This document shows, in pieces, positions 1-8,489 of a DNA stretch of 64,000 nt (position 1 is the first letter of the stretch; every line of letters begins with the position of its first letter). A model generated the notes under the pieces. That model had not been told where the DNA came from. It did not search any database and saw nothing but the letters and a program-made list of their open reading frames with translations. The translations under genes and the position numbers were made by a program. The DNA is taken from contig NZ_AP022608.1 of the NCBI RefSeq assembly GCF_010728925.1, positions 124,001-188,000 on the forward strand. Reading direction: 5' to 3'. The DNA is from Mycolicibacterium gadium. GTDB lineage: Bacteria > Actinomycetota > Actinomycetes > Mycobacteriales > Mycobacteriaceae.

Positions 1-1275
1 ACGCGACTTGGCATGCAGATACACCGAATCCAGCATCGTGCCCCAGATGTCGTGCTGCATCTGGTTGTAGGCGCCGTTTCCGATCCGCACGGGGCGGGCG
101 TTGTCGTAGCCGGACAGGTGGTGAAGCTCCTCCTCGACGAGGCTGCGTTCACCGCCGACCGCGTACATCACCTGAAGTGGGTGGCGCTCACCGTTGTTGG
201 CGCCGGACACGTCGGCGATGAACGCGAAGAAGTCATCGGCCTCACGGTCCAGACCCAACGTGTACAGACCCCACAGTGCGAAGGTCGAGTCACGCACCCA
301 GGCGTAGCGATAGTCCCAGTTGCGTTCGCCCTGGGGGGTTTCCGGCAGCGACGTGGTAGGTGCGGCGAGCAGGGCGCCGGTCGGCGAATATGTAAGGCCC
401 TTGAGCGTGAGGGCGCTGCGCTGCAGGTAGGCGCGCCACGGATGATCGGGAAACTCACCGATATTGATCCACTGCCGCCAGCACTCGCTGGTCTGCCACA
501 TCTTGTCGGCAGCTTCGTCGTACGTCTGCGGCGCCGGATGCTTGGACCAACTCAGCGCGACATAGGCGTTGTCACCCTCCTTCATCCGGGTGCGCGCCCG
601 CGCCTCGTGACCCTCCAGTCCCAACCGAAGGTTGGTCGTCAGCCGCATCGTCGGGTGGGCGTCAGGATCGCGGCTGGCGCGGGCTATCGCCTCGCCGTAT
701 GCCTGGGCCGAGTACTCCCACGTCGCGGCGACCCGGTGGTAGTCGAACGCGGGCTCGCAGTTCATCACCAGCTCGACGGTGCCGCTCACACATCGCACGG
801 TGCGCAGCAGAATGTGCTCGGCATCCCAGTCCATCGGGGTGCGACGGTGCGTCCGCGACCGGGTCTCGAGGTCGTGCCAAGGACCCATCACGAGCGCGTC
901 GCGCACGATCACCCAGCCGGTGTGGGTCTGCCAGGTGGTCTCCAGAATCAGGCTGCCGGGCAGGTAGCGGCGTGCAGCAGGCACCGACACCCCGTACGGG
1001 GCGAGGCGGAAATGGCCGGCACGACGGTCCAGGATCGCGCCGAACACGCTGGGGGAGTCGGGGCGCGGGACACACAGCCATTCGACAGACCCCGCCGAGG
1101 AGATCAGGCAGGTGGTCTCGCAGTCCGACAGGAACGCGTAGTCGGCGATGGGCGGGAACGGATTCCGCAAGGACCCGCCGGTGGTGTACGGCACCGGGGC
1201 CGTCACCGACAAGGGGGCGTCGTAATCGATGTCCTTCGATGGCCCACCGGAGGCGGCGGCGTCTTGCAGAACCAT
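1..1275 (-). CDS. GH15 glycoside hydrolase (trehalase-like), 3' end outside window
   Basis: The first 425 codons of a minus-strand gene are visible; it continues past base 1. The start chosen is the ATG at 1275 (MVLQDAAASGG...). An N-terminal stretch YAFLSDCETTCLISSAGSVE near residues 60-80 and a catalytic-barrel stretch VRIGNGAYNQMQHDIWG followed by LDSVYLH near the window edge are typical of glycoside hydrolase family 15 (glucoamylase/trehalase type, about 640 residues in mycobacteria). The gene order next to subI matches Rv2402 of M. tuberculosis, described as a trehalase. Cytoplasmic hydrolysis of trehalose is therefore likely, but substrate specificity cannot be read from the fragment. 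The neighbouring FAD monooxygenase, on the same strand, ends 67 bases upstream of this start. Confidence 0.88.
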   Translation of the reverse strand, partial: MVLQDAAASGGPSKDIDYDAPLSVTAPVPYTTGGSLRNPFPPIADYAFLSDCETTCLISSAGSVEWLCVPRPDSPSVFGAILDRRAGHFRLAPYGVSVPAARRYLPGSLILETTWQTHTGWVIVRDALVMGPWHDLETRSRTHRRTPMDWDAEHILLRTVRCVSGTVELVMNCEPAFDYHRVAATWEYSAQAYGEAIARASRDPDAHPTMRLTTNLRLGLEGHEARARTRMKEGDNAYVALSWSKHPAPQTYDEAADKMWQTSECWRQWINIGEFPDHPWRAYLQRSALTLKGLTYSPTGALLAAPTTSLPETPQGERNWDYRYAWVRDSTFALWGLYTLGLDREADDFFAFIADVSGANNGERHPLQVMYAVGGERSLVEEELHHLSGYDNARPVRIGNGAYNQMQHDIWGTMLDSVYLHAKSR

Positions 1276-1342
1276 CCCGACATCATCGACTGCCGACCTG
1301 CCTGGCGTCCACTTATCGCGTGCGTGTCCCGCGGAGGCGCGC

Positions 1343-2566
1343 TCAGCGCCGAGCAAACTCCGGCACGTGTTCGGGCAGGGGGCCGATGGCGATCCCGTAC
1401 CCAGCCACGGTGCGCAGTGCGCGAACCCGAGCCGCGATACGGACCAGCAGCGGCGGTTTGGCCTGCCCCGTCGAGGTCACAGCCACCGCGATGACGCGGT
1501 TGTGCACGACGCGTTGCACCGACTGTATGAGCGCCGCCGGCAGCCAGCGCCGGGCCTGGACACGGGCCAGGGTCCTGGTGGAGACGGTGCCTTCCCGCAG
1601 CGCATTCGCCAGAATCCCCGCCGCCGCGACGGCATCTGCCACCGCAAGGTTGATTCCCACTCCACCGACGGGGGACATGGCGTGCGCGGCGTCGCCGATC
1701 AGCAACAGGCCGTCGCAATACCAACGCCGTAGCCGGTTGAGCTGCACGTCGAGCAGCTTGACGTCGTCGAACGACGTCAACGAGGCGACGTGGTCGGCCA
1801 GCCACGGGACGAGTCCCACCACGCCGCGCTGCAGTGCCTCGATGCCCTGCGCGCGAAGTTCGGCATCCCGGCCCTTGGGGATCACGTAGGCGCACTGGTA
1901 GTAATCGCCGCGATCGATCACGATCTGCGCTGCCCCGGCGCCGAGGACACCGGCCAGGCCGGGCGGATCGCCGGCCGCACGGGGGAGCCTGAACCACCAC
2001 ACATCCATCGGCGCCCCGAAGCTCCGGGGCCGCAGACCCATCGCCGCACGCAACGTCGACGAACGGCCGTCGCACGCCACCGTCAGAGCGGCACGCATCT
2101 CGCGTGTCTCGCCGTCAGCGCCGCGGTAGCGCACCCCGACCACCCTCTTGCGGCTGAGAATCGGCCCGAGCACCTCGGTGCTGCGAAGCAGGCGAAACGT
2201 CGGCTCCTTATCGGCGGCGGCCGCCAGCAACTCGAGGAAATCCCACTGCGGTACGAGCGCAATGTGCTTGTGCGGACCGGGAATTCGGCCCAGATCGATG
2301 CCCACCTCGGCGCCCTGGACGCTCATGGTCAGGGTGTCGATCTCACGGTGCGGAACTTGCGCGAACTCCGATGCCAGCCCCAGTTCGTCCAGCAGGCGCA
2401 GGGTGCTGGCGTGCACGGTGTCGCCGCGGAAGTCGCGCAGAAAGTCGGCGTGTTTCTCCATGACCGTGACGTTCACGCCCGCACGGGCGAGCAGGAGTCC
2501 GAGCATGATGCCCGCGGGACCCCCACCGGCGACGATGCATGTGGTTTCCGATTTCTCGCCCGGCAC
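1343..2566 (-). CDS. FAD-dependent aromatic-type monooxygenase
   Basis: A 407-residue flavoprotein of the p-hydroxybenzoate hydroxylase/UbiH class. A Rossmann dinucleotide motif (VAGGGPAGIMLGLLLARAG) lies close to the N-terminus. The DG motif VACDGRSSTLR is near residue 165, and the second FAD motif LLIGDAAHAMSPVGGVGINL is near residue 290. The frame stays open upstream to 2734, but that would overlap the divergent gene at 2599. The GTG at 2566 places the FAD motif at the usual distance from the N-terminus, so I chose it. Such enzymes use NAD(P)H and O2 to hydroxylate an aromatic or polyketide-like substrate; the substrate here is unknown. Only 32 bases separate its start from the divergent membrane-protein gene, so the two promoters must share that gap. 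Confidence 0.88.
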   Translation of the reverse strand: MPGEKSETTCIVAGGGPAGIMLGLLLARAGVNVTVMEKHADFLRDFRGDTVHASTLRLLDELGLASEFAQVPHREIDTLTMSVQGAEVGIDLGRIPGPHKHIALVPQWDFLELLAAAADKEPTFRLLRSTEVLGPILSRKRVVGVRYRGADGETREMRAALTVACDGRSSTLRAAMGLRPRSFGAPMDVWWFRLPRAAGDPPGLAGVLGAGAAQIVIDRGDYYQCAYVIPKGRDAELRAQGIEALQRGVVGLVPWLADHVASLTSFDDVKLLDVQLNRLRRWYCDGLLLIGDAAHAMSPVGGVGINLAVADAVAAAGILANALREGTVSTRTLARVQARRWLPAALIQSVQRVVHNRVIAVAVTSTGQAKPPLLVRIAARVRALRTVAGYGIAIGPLPEHVPEFARR

Positions 2567-2598
2567 GACGTCATTTTCGCATCGAATAGTCTGGCCGC

Positions 2599-2799
2599 AT
2601 GGGCGGCTTCCTGAGTTGGTGGGACGGTGTGGAGCTGTGGCTGTCCGGACTGCCGTTCGTCGCTCAAACCGCGGTGGTGATGCCGGTCGTTCTGGCCCTG
2701 GCCTACGGGGTCGCCGTGGTGCTCGACGGAGCACTGGGGAACGGGATACGGGTCCTGCGCCGGGTCAAACACGACGACGAGGACGTGGACCAGCGATGA
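2599..2799 (+). CDS. Small membrane protein, Rv2401A-like
   Basis: A 66-residue protein with an amphipathic tryptophan-rich N-terminus (GGFLSWWDGVELWLSG), one clear membrane segment (about residues 20-43) and a charged tail rich in Arg, Asp and Glu. Its position between the trehalase-like gene and subI matches the small conserved membrane protein Rv2401A of M. tuberculosis. Its stop codon overlaps the start of a second, even smaller membrane ORF (ATGA at 2796-2799), which suggests translational coupling. Function is unknown. Confidence 0.7.
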   Translation: MGGFLSWWDGVELWLSGLPFVAQTAVVMPVVLALAYGVAVVLDGALGNGIRVLRRVKHDDEDVDQR

Positions 2800-2894
2800 G
2801 AGGTGGCATGCCTAGGTCGAGAGTGACGTTGGTGCTGGTCATCCTCATGGTGCTGGTGCTCGTTATGTGGCTGATCACCCGCCAAGTCGGCTGA
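2796..2894 (+). CDS. Tiny single-span membrane protein (32 aa)
   Basis: A 32-residue frame starts at the ATG that overlaps the stop of the preceding gene. A second in-frame ATG at 2808 has an AGAGG just upstream and would give 28 residues. The product is a short basic head (MRGGMPRSR) followed by one long hydrophobic helix (VTLVLVILMVLVLVMWLI) and a four-residue tail. The composition is that of a genuine transmembrane micropeptide rather than a random GC-rich frame. ATGA coupling to the upstream membrane-protein gene supports expression. No function can be assigned. Confidence 0.5.
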   Translation: MRGGMPRSRVTLVLVILMVLVLVMWLITRQVG

Positions 2895-2925
2895 GGCCTT
2901 GCTGAGCCGCCTGCACGGATTCTGT

Positions 2926-2931
2926 TATTCT
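2926..2931 (+). promoter_or_regulatory. -10 element of a leaderless promoter for the cysteine leader ORF
   Basis: TATTCT fits the mycobacterial TANNNT -10 pattern and ends seven bases before the ATG at 2939. That spacing puts the transcription start on the A of the ATG, making the short ORF leaderless. Confidence 0.6.
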
Positions 2932-2938
2932 TCGCGCC

Positions 2939-3031
2939 ATGCGTACGGCGTCCGGCAACAAGAGTGGCCATGTCTTGGCCCTCATCGCCGTGGGTTTCAC
3001 CGCCGTTGCTGATGTCTGTTGTTGTCGCTGA
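2939..3031 (+). CDS. Polycysteine leader peptide upstream of subI (30 aa)
   Basis: This frame begins MRTASGNKSGHVL and ends ADVCCCR-stop, with three consecutive TGT cysteine codons just before the terminal Arg. It precedes the sulfate transporter operon by 114 bases and has a TATTCT -10 element positioned for leaderless transcription. Leaderless polycysteine ORFs acting as cysteine-responsive attenuators are established in M. smegmatis (Canestrari and colleagues, 2020, as I recall), including one upstream of nirA. By analogy, ribosome stalling at the Cys codons when Cys-tRNA is scarce would change mRNA folding and raise subI-cysTWA translation. The cysteine run and promoter spacing are seen directly; the regulation is inferred. 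Confidence 0.75.
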   Translation: MRTASGNKSGHVLALIAVGFTAVADVCCCR

Positions 3032-3145
3032 CTCTGCACCCCTCCGCGGTTTGGTGTCGGTAGCGGCTGGCCTACGCCCAGGTGCCGATTCATCGCTCTG
3101 CCGTCGCGGCGGGATTCCCCTCAGTCCCCAAGGAAAGGTGATCGC

Positions 3146-4177
3146 GTGCCCAACATGAGCAAGGTCGGTCGAAATGCTGCTGCGCTGGCAGCCACCGCGA
3201 TGGTGCTCAGCGCGTGCGGCGGAGGAGCCAGCGACGTGCCCGGAGGCGAAGAGGCGACCGGCGGCGACGGCACGACGCTGACTGTGGTCGCCTACGCGGT
3301 CCCAGAACCGGGCTGGAGCAAAATTGTTCCTGCGTTTGCGGCCACGCAGGAGGGTGCGGACACCGCCGTCACCGTGTCCTACGGCGCCTCGGGTGACCAG
3401 TCACGCGCCGTAGCCGACGGGAAGCCCGCGGACCTGGTGAATTTCTCGGTCGAGCCCGACGTCGCACGCCTCGTCAAGGCCGGGAAGGTGGCCGAGGACT
3501 GGAACGCCGACGCCACTCAGGGCATACCTTTCGGTTCGGTCGTCACTCTCGTCGTGCGCGAGGGCAACCCGCGGAATATCAAGGACTGGGATGACCTGCT
3601 GCAGCCGGGGCTCGAGGTCGTCAGCCCGAGCCCGCTGAGTTCGGGGTCTGCCAAGTGGAACCTGCTGGCGCCGTACGCCGCCAAGAGCGACGGCGGTCAA
3701 AATCAGCAAGCCGGTCTGGATTACGTCAACAAACTCGTCAGCGAGCACATCCGGACCAGGCCGTCATCGGGTCGCGAGGCCAGCGACCTGTTCTTGCAGG
3801 GGACAGGTGACGTCCTGCTCAGCTACGAGAACGAAGCCATCCACATTGAGCGCCAAGGCAAGCCGGTCGAACACATCAACCCACCGCAGACGTTCAAGAT
3901 CGAGAACCCGGTCGCGGTGGTGACCTCGAGTCCGCATCAGGAACAGGCCAACGCGCTGAAGAACTTCCTCTACACGCCGGAGGCCCAGAGGATCTGGGCG
4001 CAGGCCGGTTTCCGGCCGGTCGACCCCGCGGTCGCCGAGGAATTCTCGATCGACTTCCCAGCCCCGGAGAAGCTGTGGACGATCGACGACCTGGGCGGTT
4101 GGGATGCCGTCGATCCCGCCCTGTTCGATAAGGACAATGGGTCGATCACCAAGATCTACAAACAGGCGACCGGATGA
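3146..4177 (+). CDS. subI: Sulfate-binding lipoprotein SubI
   Basis: A 343-residue periplasmic substrate-binding lipoprotein of the sulfate/thiosulfate ABC importer. The N-terminus (MPNMSKVGRNAAALAATAM) leads into the lipobox VLSAC, so Cys would be the lipidated residue near position 25. The mature protein has the SBP fold signature of sulfate-binding proteins: TVSYGASGDQSRAVADGKPAD, NPRNIKDWDD and the DVLLSYENEAI stretch. The GTG at 3146 is preceded by AAGGAAAGG at a good distance; an ATG three codons later is an alternative. The stop overlaps the cysT start (ATGA), making a tight subI-cysT-cysW-cysA operon. The upstream polycysteine leader ORF suggests control by cysteine supply. Confidence 0.95.
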   Translation: MPNMSKVGRNAAALAATAMVLSACGGGASDVPGGEEATGGDGTTLTVVAYAVPEPGWSKIVPAFAATQEGADTAVTVSYGASGDQSRAVADGKPADLVNFSVEPDVARLVKAGKVAEDWNADATQGIPFGSVVTLVVREGNPRNIKDWDDLLQPGLEVVSPSPLSSGSAKWNLLAPYAAKSDGGQNQQAGLDYVNKLVSEHIRTRPSSGREASDLFLQGTGDVLLSYENEAIHIERQGKPVEHINPPQTFKIENPVAVVTSSPHQEQANALKNFLYTPEAQRIWAQAGFRPVDPAVAEEFSIDFPAPEKLWTIDDLGGWDAVDPALFDKDNGSITKIYKQATG

Positions 4178-5052
4178 CAGCTGCCCTTGACGACGAGGCG
4201 ACTCGGCCGAAATCCACCGGCAACGGTGGAGCCGGGCCGCCTCGCGGCATCTTCACGAAGCACCACGGAAATACGAGGCTGCGCGTCGGTGTCGCGACGA
4301 CATGGCTGTCGGTCATTGTGTTGCTGCCGCTCGCCGCGATCGTGTGGCAATCCGCAGGCGGCGGCTGGGCCGCGTTCTGGCAGGCGATCACCTCCAACGG
4401 CGCGCTCGAGTCGTTCCGTGTCACCTTGACGGTGTCGCTGGCGGTCTCGGTGGTCAACCTGTTCTTCGGGTTGATCGTCGCGTGGGTGCTGACACGTGAC
4501 GACTTCCCCGCAAAGCGCTACGTCGATGCGATCATCGACCTGCCGTTCGCGCTGCCGACCATCGTCGCCAGCCTCGTGATGCTGGCCCTGTATGGCCCCA
4601 GTAGTCCGGTTGGCATCTCGCTCCAGCAGACCATCTGGGGCATCGGCATCGCGCTGGCGTTCGTCACGCTGCCGTTCGTCGTTCGTTCGGTACAACCGGT
4701 GCTTCTGGAACTGGACCGTGAGGTCGAGGAGGCGGCGGCGTCGTTGGGTGCAGACAACTTCACCATTTTCAGGCTGGTGATCCTGCCCGCGCTGCTGCCG
4801 TCGCTGCTGTCCGGAGCGGGCCTGGCGTTCTCCCGCGCCATCGGCGAGTACGGTTCCGTGGTGCTCATCGGCGGTGCGGTCCCAGGTGAGACAGAGGTCT
4901 CTTCCCAGTACATCCGCCAGCTCATCGAGTTCGACGACCGCACCGGCGCCGCAGCGGTATCCATTGTGCTGCTCGCCATCTCGTTCGTCGTCCTCTTCAT
5001 TCTGCGCACCATCGGATCGCGGGCGGCGAAGCGGGAGGAGCTGGCCGCATGA
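4174..5052 (+). CDS. cysT: Sulfate ABC transporter permease CysT
   Basis: A 292-residue inner-membrane permease of the sulfate/thiosulfate importer. The charged N-terminal tail is followed by about six hydrophobic segments. The cytoplasmic EAA loop that contacts CysA is visible as EVEEAAASLGADNFTIFRLV near residue 190. It is paired with CysW in the classical CysTWA-SubI complex. The start overlaps the subI stop by four bases and its own stop overlaps the cysW start, so translation is coupled through the operon. Confidence 0.95.
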   Translation: MTAALDDEATRPKSTGNGGAGPPRGIFTKHHGNTRLRVGVATTWLSVIVLLPLAAIVWQSAGGGWAAFWQAITSNGALESFRVTLTVSLAVSVVNLFFGLIVAWVLTRDDFPAKRYVDAIIDLPFALPTIVASLVMLALYGPSSPVGISLQQTIWGIGIALAFVTLPFVVRSVQPVLLELDREVEEAAASLGADNFTIFRLVILPALLPSLLSGAGLAFSRAIGEYGSVVLIGGAVPGETEVSSQYIRQLIEFDDRTGAAAVSIVLLAISFVVLFILRTIGSRAAKREELAA

Positions 5053-5861
5053 TCCTGTCCCGCACCGCGCGGTACCTGCTCCGATGCGTGGCGCTCGGGT
5101 ATGTCTTGGTCCTGCTTGTCGTGCCGGTCGGGCTGATCCTGTGGCGGACGTTCGAGCCGGGGGTCGGCGCCTTCTTGGAGTCGATCACCACCCCGGCGGC
5201 TATTTCCGCACTGCAGCTGTCGCTGATCGTCGTCGCGATCGTGGTGCCGCTCAACGTCGTCTTCGGGGTGCCGACCGCGCTGGTGTTGGCGCGCAACAAG
5301 TTCCGCGGCAAGAGCGTTCTGCAGGCGGTCATCGATTTGCCGTTCGCAGTGTCACCCGTGGTGGTCGGCGTGGCGCTCATCCTGCTGTGGGGTTCGACCG
5401 GTCTGTTCGGCTTTCTGGAGAACGACTTCGGGATCAAGATCATTTTTGGCTTCGCCGGAATCGTGCTCGCCAGCATTTTCGTGACGATCCCGTACGTCAT
5501 CCGTGAGGTCGAGCCGGTGCTGCACGAGTTGGGTACCGACCAGGAGGAAGCCGCGTCGACGCTGGGTTCCAGTGGGTGGCAGACGTTCTGGCGGATCACG
5601 CTGCCGTCGATCAAGTGGGGTCTGATGTACGGCGTCGTGCTGACCGTCGCACGCACTCTCGGGGAATACGGCGCGGTGGTCATGGTGTCGTCGAACCTGC
5701 CCGGCATCTCGCAGACGCTGACCCTGCTGGTATCCGATCGCCATGCCCGCGGCGCGGAGTACGGGGCGTACGCCATCTCGACACTGCTCATGGCGGTGGC
5801 CATCGTCGTACTGATCGCCCAGGTGATCCTCGACGCCCGCCGCGAGAAGACAACCAGATAG
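5049..5861 (+). CDS. cysW: Sulfate ABC transporter permease CysW
   Basis: A 270-residue membrane permease, the second transmembrane half of the sulfate importer. Multiple hydrophobic spans and the EAA loop DQEEAASTLGSSGWQTFWRI (near residue 165) identify it. It starts within the cysT stop (ATGA) and is followed after 18 bases by cysA with its own AGGAG-type site. Length and position match CysW of mycobacterial sulfate transport operons. Confidence 0.94.
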   Translation: MILSRTARYLLRCVALGYVLVLLVVPVGLILWRTFEPGVGAFLESITTPAAISALQLSLIVVAIVVPLNVVFGVPTALVLARNKFRGKSVLQAVIDLPFAVSPVVVGVALILLWGSTGLFGFLENDFGIKIIFGFAGIVLASIFVTIPYVIREVEPVLHELGTDQEEAASTLGSSGWQTFWRITLPSIKWGLMYGVVLTVARTLGEYGAVVMVSSNLPGISQTLTLLVSDRHARGAEYGAYAISTLLMAVAIVVLIAQVILDARREKTTR

Positions 5862-5879
5862 GCCCGAGGAGACGTTGAC

Positions 5880-6941
5880 ATGACTAACGCGATCACCGTG
5901 CGGGGCGCCAACAAACGCTACGGCGACTTCGCAGCGCTGGACAACGTCGACTTCGAGGTGCCCTCGGGCTCGCTGACCGCGTTGCTCGGCCCCAGCGGCT
6001 CGGGTAAATCGACACTGCTGCGTGCCATCGCCGGCCTGGATCTGCCCGACACCGGCACGATCACCATCAATGGCCGCGACGTGACGGCGGTTCCTCCGCA
6101 ACGGCGAGGTATCGGCTTCGTGTTCCAGCACTACGCCGCCTTCAAGCACCTCACAGTGCGGGACAACGTCGCCTTCGGTTTGAAGATCAGGAAGCGGTCC
6201 AAGGCCGAGATCAAAGAGAAGGTGGACAACCTTCTCGAGGTGGTTGGTCTCGCCGGATTCCAGACTCGCTATCCGAACCAGCTTTCCGGTGGGCAGCGCC
6301 AGCGCATGGCGTTGGCGCGCGCGCTGGCCGTCGACCCGCAGGTACTGCTGCTCGACGAGCCGTTCGGCGCGCTGGACGCCAAGGTGCGCGAAGACCTGCG
6401 CGCATGGCTGCGCCGCCTGCACGACGAGGTGCACGTCACGACTGTGCTGGTCACCCACGACCAATCCGAGGCACTGGACGTCGCCGACCGGATCGCGGTG
6501 CTGAACAAGGGCCGCATTGAGCAGGTCGGTTCTCCCACCACGGTTTACGACGAACCTGCCAATGCGTTTGTGATGTCGTTCCTCGGTGCGGTGTCATCGC
6601 TGAACGGCAGTCTGGTGCGACCGCACGACATTCGGGTGGGGCGTAACCCCGAGATGGCCATCGCGTCGAGCGACGACTCCATTCAGGCGACTGGCGTGGT
6701 CCGGGCCGTCATCGACCGAATTGTCATGCTCGGCTTCGAAGTTCGCGTGGAACTGACCAGTGCCGCGGACAAAACACCGTTCACCGCGCAGATCACCCGC
6801 GGCGATGCCGAGGCGCTCGGGCTCAAGGAGGGTGACACCGTCTACGTCCGTGCCACCCGCATCCCGTCGATCCCCGCTGGGACGGACGTGCCCAAGCCCG
6901 ACGCGGCCGACGACGACGACGAGACGCTGACCTCGGCCTAG
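5880..6941 (+). CDS. cysA: Sulfate ABC transporter ATPase CysA
   Basis: A 353-residue nucleotide-binding subunit that powers sulfate/thiosulfate import. The Walker A motif GPSGSGKST is at about residues 37-45. The ABC signature [15 protein letters not shown] is near residue 138, and Walker B with the D-loop [16 protein letters not shown] is near 157. The switch histidine lies in [14 protein letters not shown]-terminal TOBE-like regulatory region follows and ends in an acidic tail. It is the last gene of the operon; the next gene is separated by 141 bases containing a palindrome. Confidence 0.95.
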   Translation: MTNAITVRGANKRYGDFAALDNVDFEVPSGSLTALLGPSGSGKSTLLRAIAGLDLPDTGTITINGRDVTAVPPQRRGIGFVFQHYAAFKHLTVRDNVAFGLKIRKRSKAEIKEKVDNLLEVVGLAGFQTRYPNQLSGGQRQRMALARALAVDPQVLLLDEPFGALDAKVREDLRAWLRRLHDEVHVTTVLVTHDQSEALDVADRIAVLNKGRIEQVGSPTTVYDEPANAFVMSFLGAVSSLNGSLVRPHDIRVGRNPEMAIASSDDSIQATGVVRAVIDRIVMLGFEVRVELTSAADKTPFTAQITRGDAEALGLKEGDTVYVRATRIPSIPAGTDVPKPDAADDDDETLTSA

Positions 6942-7000
6942 CCCTGCGCGCCGGAAGCCGGATTCGGCGGTCGGCCCCTTGGTGGACATCGACCTGCTCG

Positions 7001-7026
7001 GCGCATAACCTAGCGTGGTTATGCGC
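7001..7026. promoter_or_regulatory. Perfect 10-bp inverted repeat upstream of aldehyde dehydrogenase gene
   Basis: GCGCATAACC and GGTTATGCGC form a perfect inverted repeat around a 6-base spacer, 57-82 bases before the start at 7083. It is followed by GCTTAAGCACGG. With no T-run it looks more like a regulator binding site than a terminator, although a role in ending cysA transcription is not excluded. Confidence 0.55.
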
Positions 7027-7082
7027 TTAAGCACGGTATGGACGACGGTGTTCCCGGGGCGCGGCGAAAGGTTTGACGGACA

Positions 7083-8489
7083 GTGACTACGACCATTCCG
7101 GTGTTCAACCCCTCGACAGAAGAGCAGATCTTCGAGGTCGTCGACTCAGACCAGGCAACAGTCGACGCGGCCGTCGCCAGGGCGCGAGAGACCTTCGAAT
7201 CCGGGGTGTGGCGCAAGCTGCCCGCCGCGCGTCGCGCAGAGGTGCTTTTCCGCGCTGCCGAGATCATCAGGGAACGTACCGACGAGCTCGCCCTGCTCGA
7301 GGGCCGCGACAACGGCATGAACAAGGTGGCCGGTGAGCAGATCATCAAGGTGTCGATGGAGATGCTGCTGTACTACGCGGGCTGGGTCGGCAAGATCCAT
7401 GGCGAGTCCAGCAGCGTCGTATCCGATGGCCTGCTCGGTCACTACGAGAGCTTTCACAACTTCACCCAGCTCGAACCGGTCGGGGTGTGTGGCCTCATCA
7501 TCCCCTGGAACGGGCCGTTCTTCGTCGCGATGCTCAAGGTCGCGCCCGCCCTCGCGGCCGGCTGCTCCTGCGTGCTCAAGCCCGCCGAGGAGACGCCGCT
7601 CACCGCGTTGAAGCTGGAGGAGATCTTCCGCGAGGCGGGCCTGCCCGACGGCGTGCTCAACGTCATCACCGGTTACGGCGAGACCGCCGGTGCGGCGCTC
7701 ACCGCGCATCCGGACGTCGACAAGATCTCGTTCACCGGGTCGACAGAGGTCGGCAGGCTGATCGTCAAGGCGGCCGCCGGCAACCTCAAGCGCCTGACGC
7801 TCGAGCTGGGCGGAAAGTCGCCCCTGATCATGTTCGAGGACGCCAATCTCGACAAGGCGATCATGAACGCGAGCCTTGGACTGCTCGCCGGATCGGGGCA
7901 GAACTGTTCCTGCACCTCGCGCATCTACGTTCAACGTGGCATCTACGACCAGGTGGTCGAGGGAATCGCCGGATTCGCCAAGATGCTGCCGATGGGAGGC
8001 AGCGAGGACCCCGACTCGGTACTCGGACCGCTGATCAGCGACAAACAGCGCCAGCGTGTCGAAGGCATTGTGCAAGAGGGTGTTTCGAAGGGTGCCGAGA
8101 TCGTCACCGGCGGCAAGTACCTGGACCGCAAGGGCTACTTCTACGAGGCGACGGTCATCACCAACACCACGCCCGATATGCGGCTCATCCGCGAGGAGAT
8201 CTTCGGACCGGTCGGCTGCGTCATCCCCTTCGACGAGGAGGAGGAGGTGCTGGCTGCCGCCAATGACACGGAGTACGGACTGGCCGGCGCCATCTGGACG
8301 GAGAACCTTGGGCGTGCCCACCGAGTCGCGAACGAGCTTCACGCAGGACAGGTCTGGGTCAACTGCGCCCTTGGCGCGGATCCGGCGATGCCGATCTGCG
8401 GGCACAAACAATCGGGCTGGGGCGGCGAGCGCGGTCGCAAGGGCATCGAGGAGTACTTCAACACCAAGGCGGTCTACATCAGCCTCTGA
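7083..8489 (+). CDS. NAD(P)-dependent aldehyde dehydrogenase
   Basis: A 468-residue member of the aldehyde dehydrogenase superfamily, oxidising an aldehyde to the acid in the cytoplasm. The cofactor motif FTGSTEVGR is seen, the general base Glu lies in LELGGKSP, and the catalytic Cys is in GSGQNCSC near residue 280. The C-terminal HKQSGWGGERG stretch resembles betaine-aldehyde/gamma-aminobutyraldehyde-type enzymes. The GTG at 7083 is preceded by GAAAGG. Its stop abuts the stop of the convergent LacI-type regulator, and a second aldehyde dehydrogenase lies on the other side of that regulator. The substrate is not predictable from sequence alone. Confidence 0.9.
   Translation: MTTTIPVFNPSTEEQIFEVVDSDQATVDAAVARARETFESGVWRKLPAARRAEVLFRAAEIIRERTDELALLEGRDNGMNKVAGEQIIKVSMEMLLYYAGWVGKIHGESSSVVSDGLLGHYESFHNFTQLEPVGVCGLIIPWNGPFFVAMLKVAPALAAGCSCVLKPAEETPLTALKLEEIFREAGLPDGVLNVITGYGETAGAALTAHPDVDKISFTGSTEVGRLIVKAAAGNLKRLTLELGGKSPLIMFEDANLDKAIMNASLGLLAGSGQNCSCTSRIYVQRGIYDQVVEGIAGFAKMLPMGGSEDPDSVLGPLISDKQRQRVEGIVQEGVSKGAEIVTGGKYLDRKGYFYEATVITNTTPDMRLIREEIFGPVGCVIPFDEEEEVLAAANDTEYGLAGAIWTENLGRAHRVANELHAGQVWVNCALGADPAMPICGHKQSGWGGERGRKGIEEYFNTKAVYISL

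Noticed and set aside
13-1494. Long open plus-strand frame opposite the GH15 gene
   Set aside because: Its product is low-complexity Arg/Gly/Pro-rich with no domain, while the minus strand reads a clear GH15 protein. High GC creates such shadow frames.
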